5,733 nt of DNA from an uncultured Fastidiosipila sp. GTDB taxonomy: Bacteria > Bacillota > Clostridia > Saccharofermentanales > Fastidiosipilaceae. The DNA lies in assembly GCA_938014865.1 (NCBI GenBank), contig CALLQJ010000367.1, positions 1 to 5,733 on the forward strand, written 5' to 3'. Under the pieces are notes generated by a model, which saw nothing but the letters and a program-made list of their open reading frames with translations, made no database searches and had not been told where the DNA came from. A program made the position numbers and the translations under genes. Position 1 is the stretch's first letter. Every line of letters starts with the position of its first letter. Positions 4,674 through 5,733 of this stretch are shown here, one piece after another.

Positions 4674-5733
4674 TTAATAATGCGTAAATTCCCGGCCGCA
4701 GAAGGCGTCTACGGGGGATTTGCCCTTGAATTCGGAACGTCCGAGCATCTTCTCCACCAAGGCTTCCAAGGTGAAGTCCTTATCGTCGTAGGTGTTGATA
4801 TACGTCTGCACCTGCGGCACATCCGCGAGGTGGAAGGGGCAGAGCACCGAGACGAAAATCGTCGGGATCTCAAAGACATAAAAGGGGATATCCGGCGTGC
4901 CCTTGCTCGCCGGCCACTGGATGCGCTGATCCGTGTTCGGAATGACTTTGGCGACATTGATGATCAGGTCATAATGATCCGTCAGATCCGAAATGGGCCG
5001 TTTCTGCGCATAGACATTCTGGATCGCCTCCGCCTGCTCTTCTTTCGGCAGCTTGGCGATGCGCTCCTCAAGCGACTCCCATAAGGAGACCTCAAAACCT
5101 TCCTTTTCCAGAAGTTCTTTGATTTTATCCGTCGGACGCCCGGCCGAGGAAATCATGGCACCGAAACCGCCTTCATGCCCTTTGACATCGACCAGCAGCA
5201 CGCGTTTGTATTTTTCCGGCGTAAGCGGGAAAATATCCTGCTGATTTTTCACCAGGGTAATGGCCTCGTCGGCCACCTCTTCGGCGACTTTCTGATATTC
5301 GGGACGCCCGATCTTCGCCAGGGCCTCTTCTTTCGGCGCCAAAAACGCTTGAGGCTCCTTTTTATGCAGGCCGAGCATCGCCTTGAGTCCGAGGGTCCGG
5401 CGGACGGCATCTTCCAGACGTTCCGCGCTGATGACGCCCTTTTCATAGCCTTCCTTCATCCAGCGGAAGTCCTCGTCCGGATCATTAAAGAATAAGAAGA
5501 GGTCAACGCCGGCAGCAATCGCCTGCGGGAGGAAGTCGCGGCGCGGCATCGAAGCGGTCATCGGCACCATGTGGGAGGCATCCGTCACGACGACCCCGTT
5601 AAAGCCGAGTTCCTGCCGCAGCAGGCCGCTGATGAGGGCAGGATTTAAGGTCGCCGGCAAGATCGCTTCCCGGACATCGGCCTCGGGATTTTCCTTGCGC
5701 ACCCAGGCAGGGAAGGAAATGTGCCCGGCCATC
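4674..5733 (-). CDS. Glycoside hydrolase family 3, beta-N-acetylhexosaminidase-like, C-terminal part (cut by right edge)
   Basis: Read on the minus strand, the frame is open at the window edge and ends with TAA at 4674-4676; 352 residues from the Met at 5732 are visible. That Met is internal: MAGHISFPAW is a conserved GH3 barrel strand, so the barrel's N-terminal half, with the acid/base loop, lies outside the window. Visible: LRQELGFNGVVVTDASHM (38-55), with the likely catalytic nucleophile Asp51; AIAAGVDLFLFFNDPDEDF (71-89); helices to about 125; then a GH3 C-terminal alpha/beta domain starting near VADEAITLVKN (153-163) and running to the end (GREFTHY). GH3 enzymes are retaining exo-glycosidases; the VVTDASHM form resembles two-domain NagZ-like N-acetylglucosaminidases more than SDW-type beta-glucosidases, suggesting wall-fragment or amino-sugar turnover. 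Substrate and location (no N-terminus seen) remain uncertain. It is convergent with the surface-protein operon and terminated by the 4570-4618 hairpin. Confidence 0.85.
   Translation of the reverse strand, partial: MAGHISFPAWVRKENPEADVREAILPATLNPALISGLLRQELGFNGVVVTDASHMVPMTASMPRRDFLPQAIAAGVDLFLFFNDPDEDFRWMKEGYEKGVISAERLEDAVRRTLGLKAMLGLHKKEPQAFLAPKEEALAKIGRPEYQKVAEEVADEAITLVKNQQDIFPLTPEKYKRVLLVDVKGHEGGFGAMISSAGRPTDKIKELLEKEGFEVSLWESLEERIAKLPKEEQAEAIQNVYAQKRPISDLTDHYDLIINVAKVIPNTDQRIQWPASKGTPDIPFYVFEIPTIFVSVLCPFHLADVPQVQTYINTYDDKDFTLEALVEKMLGRSEFKGKSPVDAFCGREFTHY

Noticed and set aside
4680..5084. Plus-strand open frame of 134 codons opposite the GH3 gene
   Set aside because: It is antisense to a well-supported GH3 coding sequence, has no family resemblance, and fits the chance open frames expected opposite GC-rich codons.
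1..5733. Mobile element, CRISPR array, tRNA/rRNA, or a defence-type gene cluster
   Set aside because: No transposase or integrase, no regularly spaced DNA repeats, no tRNA or rRNA sequence, and no nuclease, NTPase or toxin-like domain was seen on either strand.

Overview
The window looks like chromosome of a Gram-positive anaerobe, most likely a Bacillota (Firmicutes) of the Clostridia type. This is inferred from strong GGAGG-type ribosome binding sites, GTG starts, a G5-repeat/CAP-domain surface protein with a Pro/Ser/Glu-rich stalk, and a two-domain family 3 glycoside hydrolase of a type common in Firmicutes. By eye, base composition is near half GC. I cannot name genus or species.

Layout: (1) 2-652, plus strand: C-terminal half of a MATE-family multidrug exporter, cut by the left edge and closed by an intrinsic terminator at about 700-733. 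(2) 653-916: a 264-base intergenic region holding that terminator, an 11-A tract, a good sigma-A-like promoter (TTGCAA, 17 bases, TATAAA) and a GGAGG site. (3) 917-4311, plus strand: one large secreted surface protein now split by a -1 frame disruption near 2195-2208. The upstream part (917-2257) has a signal peptide, an N-terminal domain, a Glu/Pro/Ser/Thr-rich stalk, a membrane hairpin and the first G5-type module. The downstream part (2293-4311, with homologous coding sequence back to about 2203) has more G5-type modules, two copies of a roughly 100-residue module I cannot name, and a C-terminal CAP/SCP domain. Adding one base would give a single protein of about 1131 residues. (4) 4329-4547, plus strand: a 72-residue winged-helix protein 17 bases downstream, probably cotranscribed. 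(5) 4570-4618: a hairpin placed to terminate transcription from both sides. (6) 4674-5733, minus strand: C-terminal part of a GH3 glycosidase resembling beta-N-acetylhexosaminidase, cut by the right edge.

The main points of interest are the surface protein's repeat architecture, its internal anchor-plus-signal-peptide-like hairpin, its CAP domain with a changed pocket motif, and the single-base break that separates the export signal from the CAP domain. I see no mobile element, CRISPR array, tRNA or rRNA. Nothing here supports claiming a new defence or mobile system.
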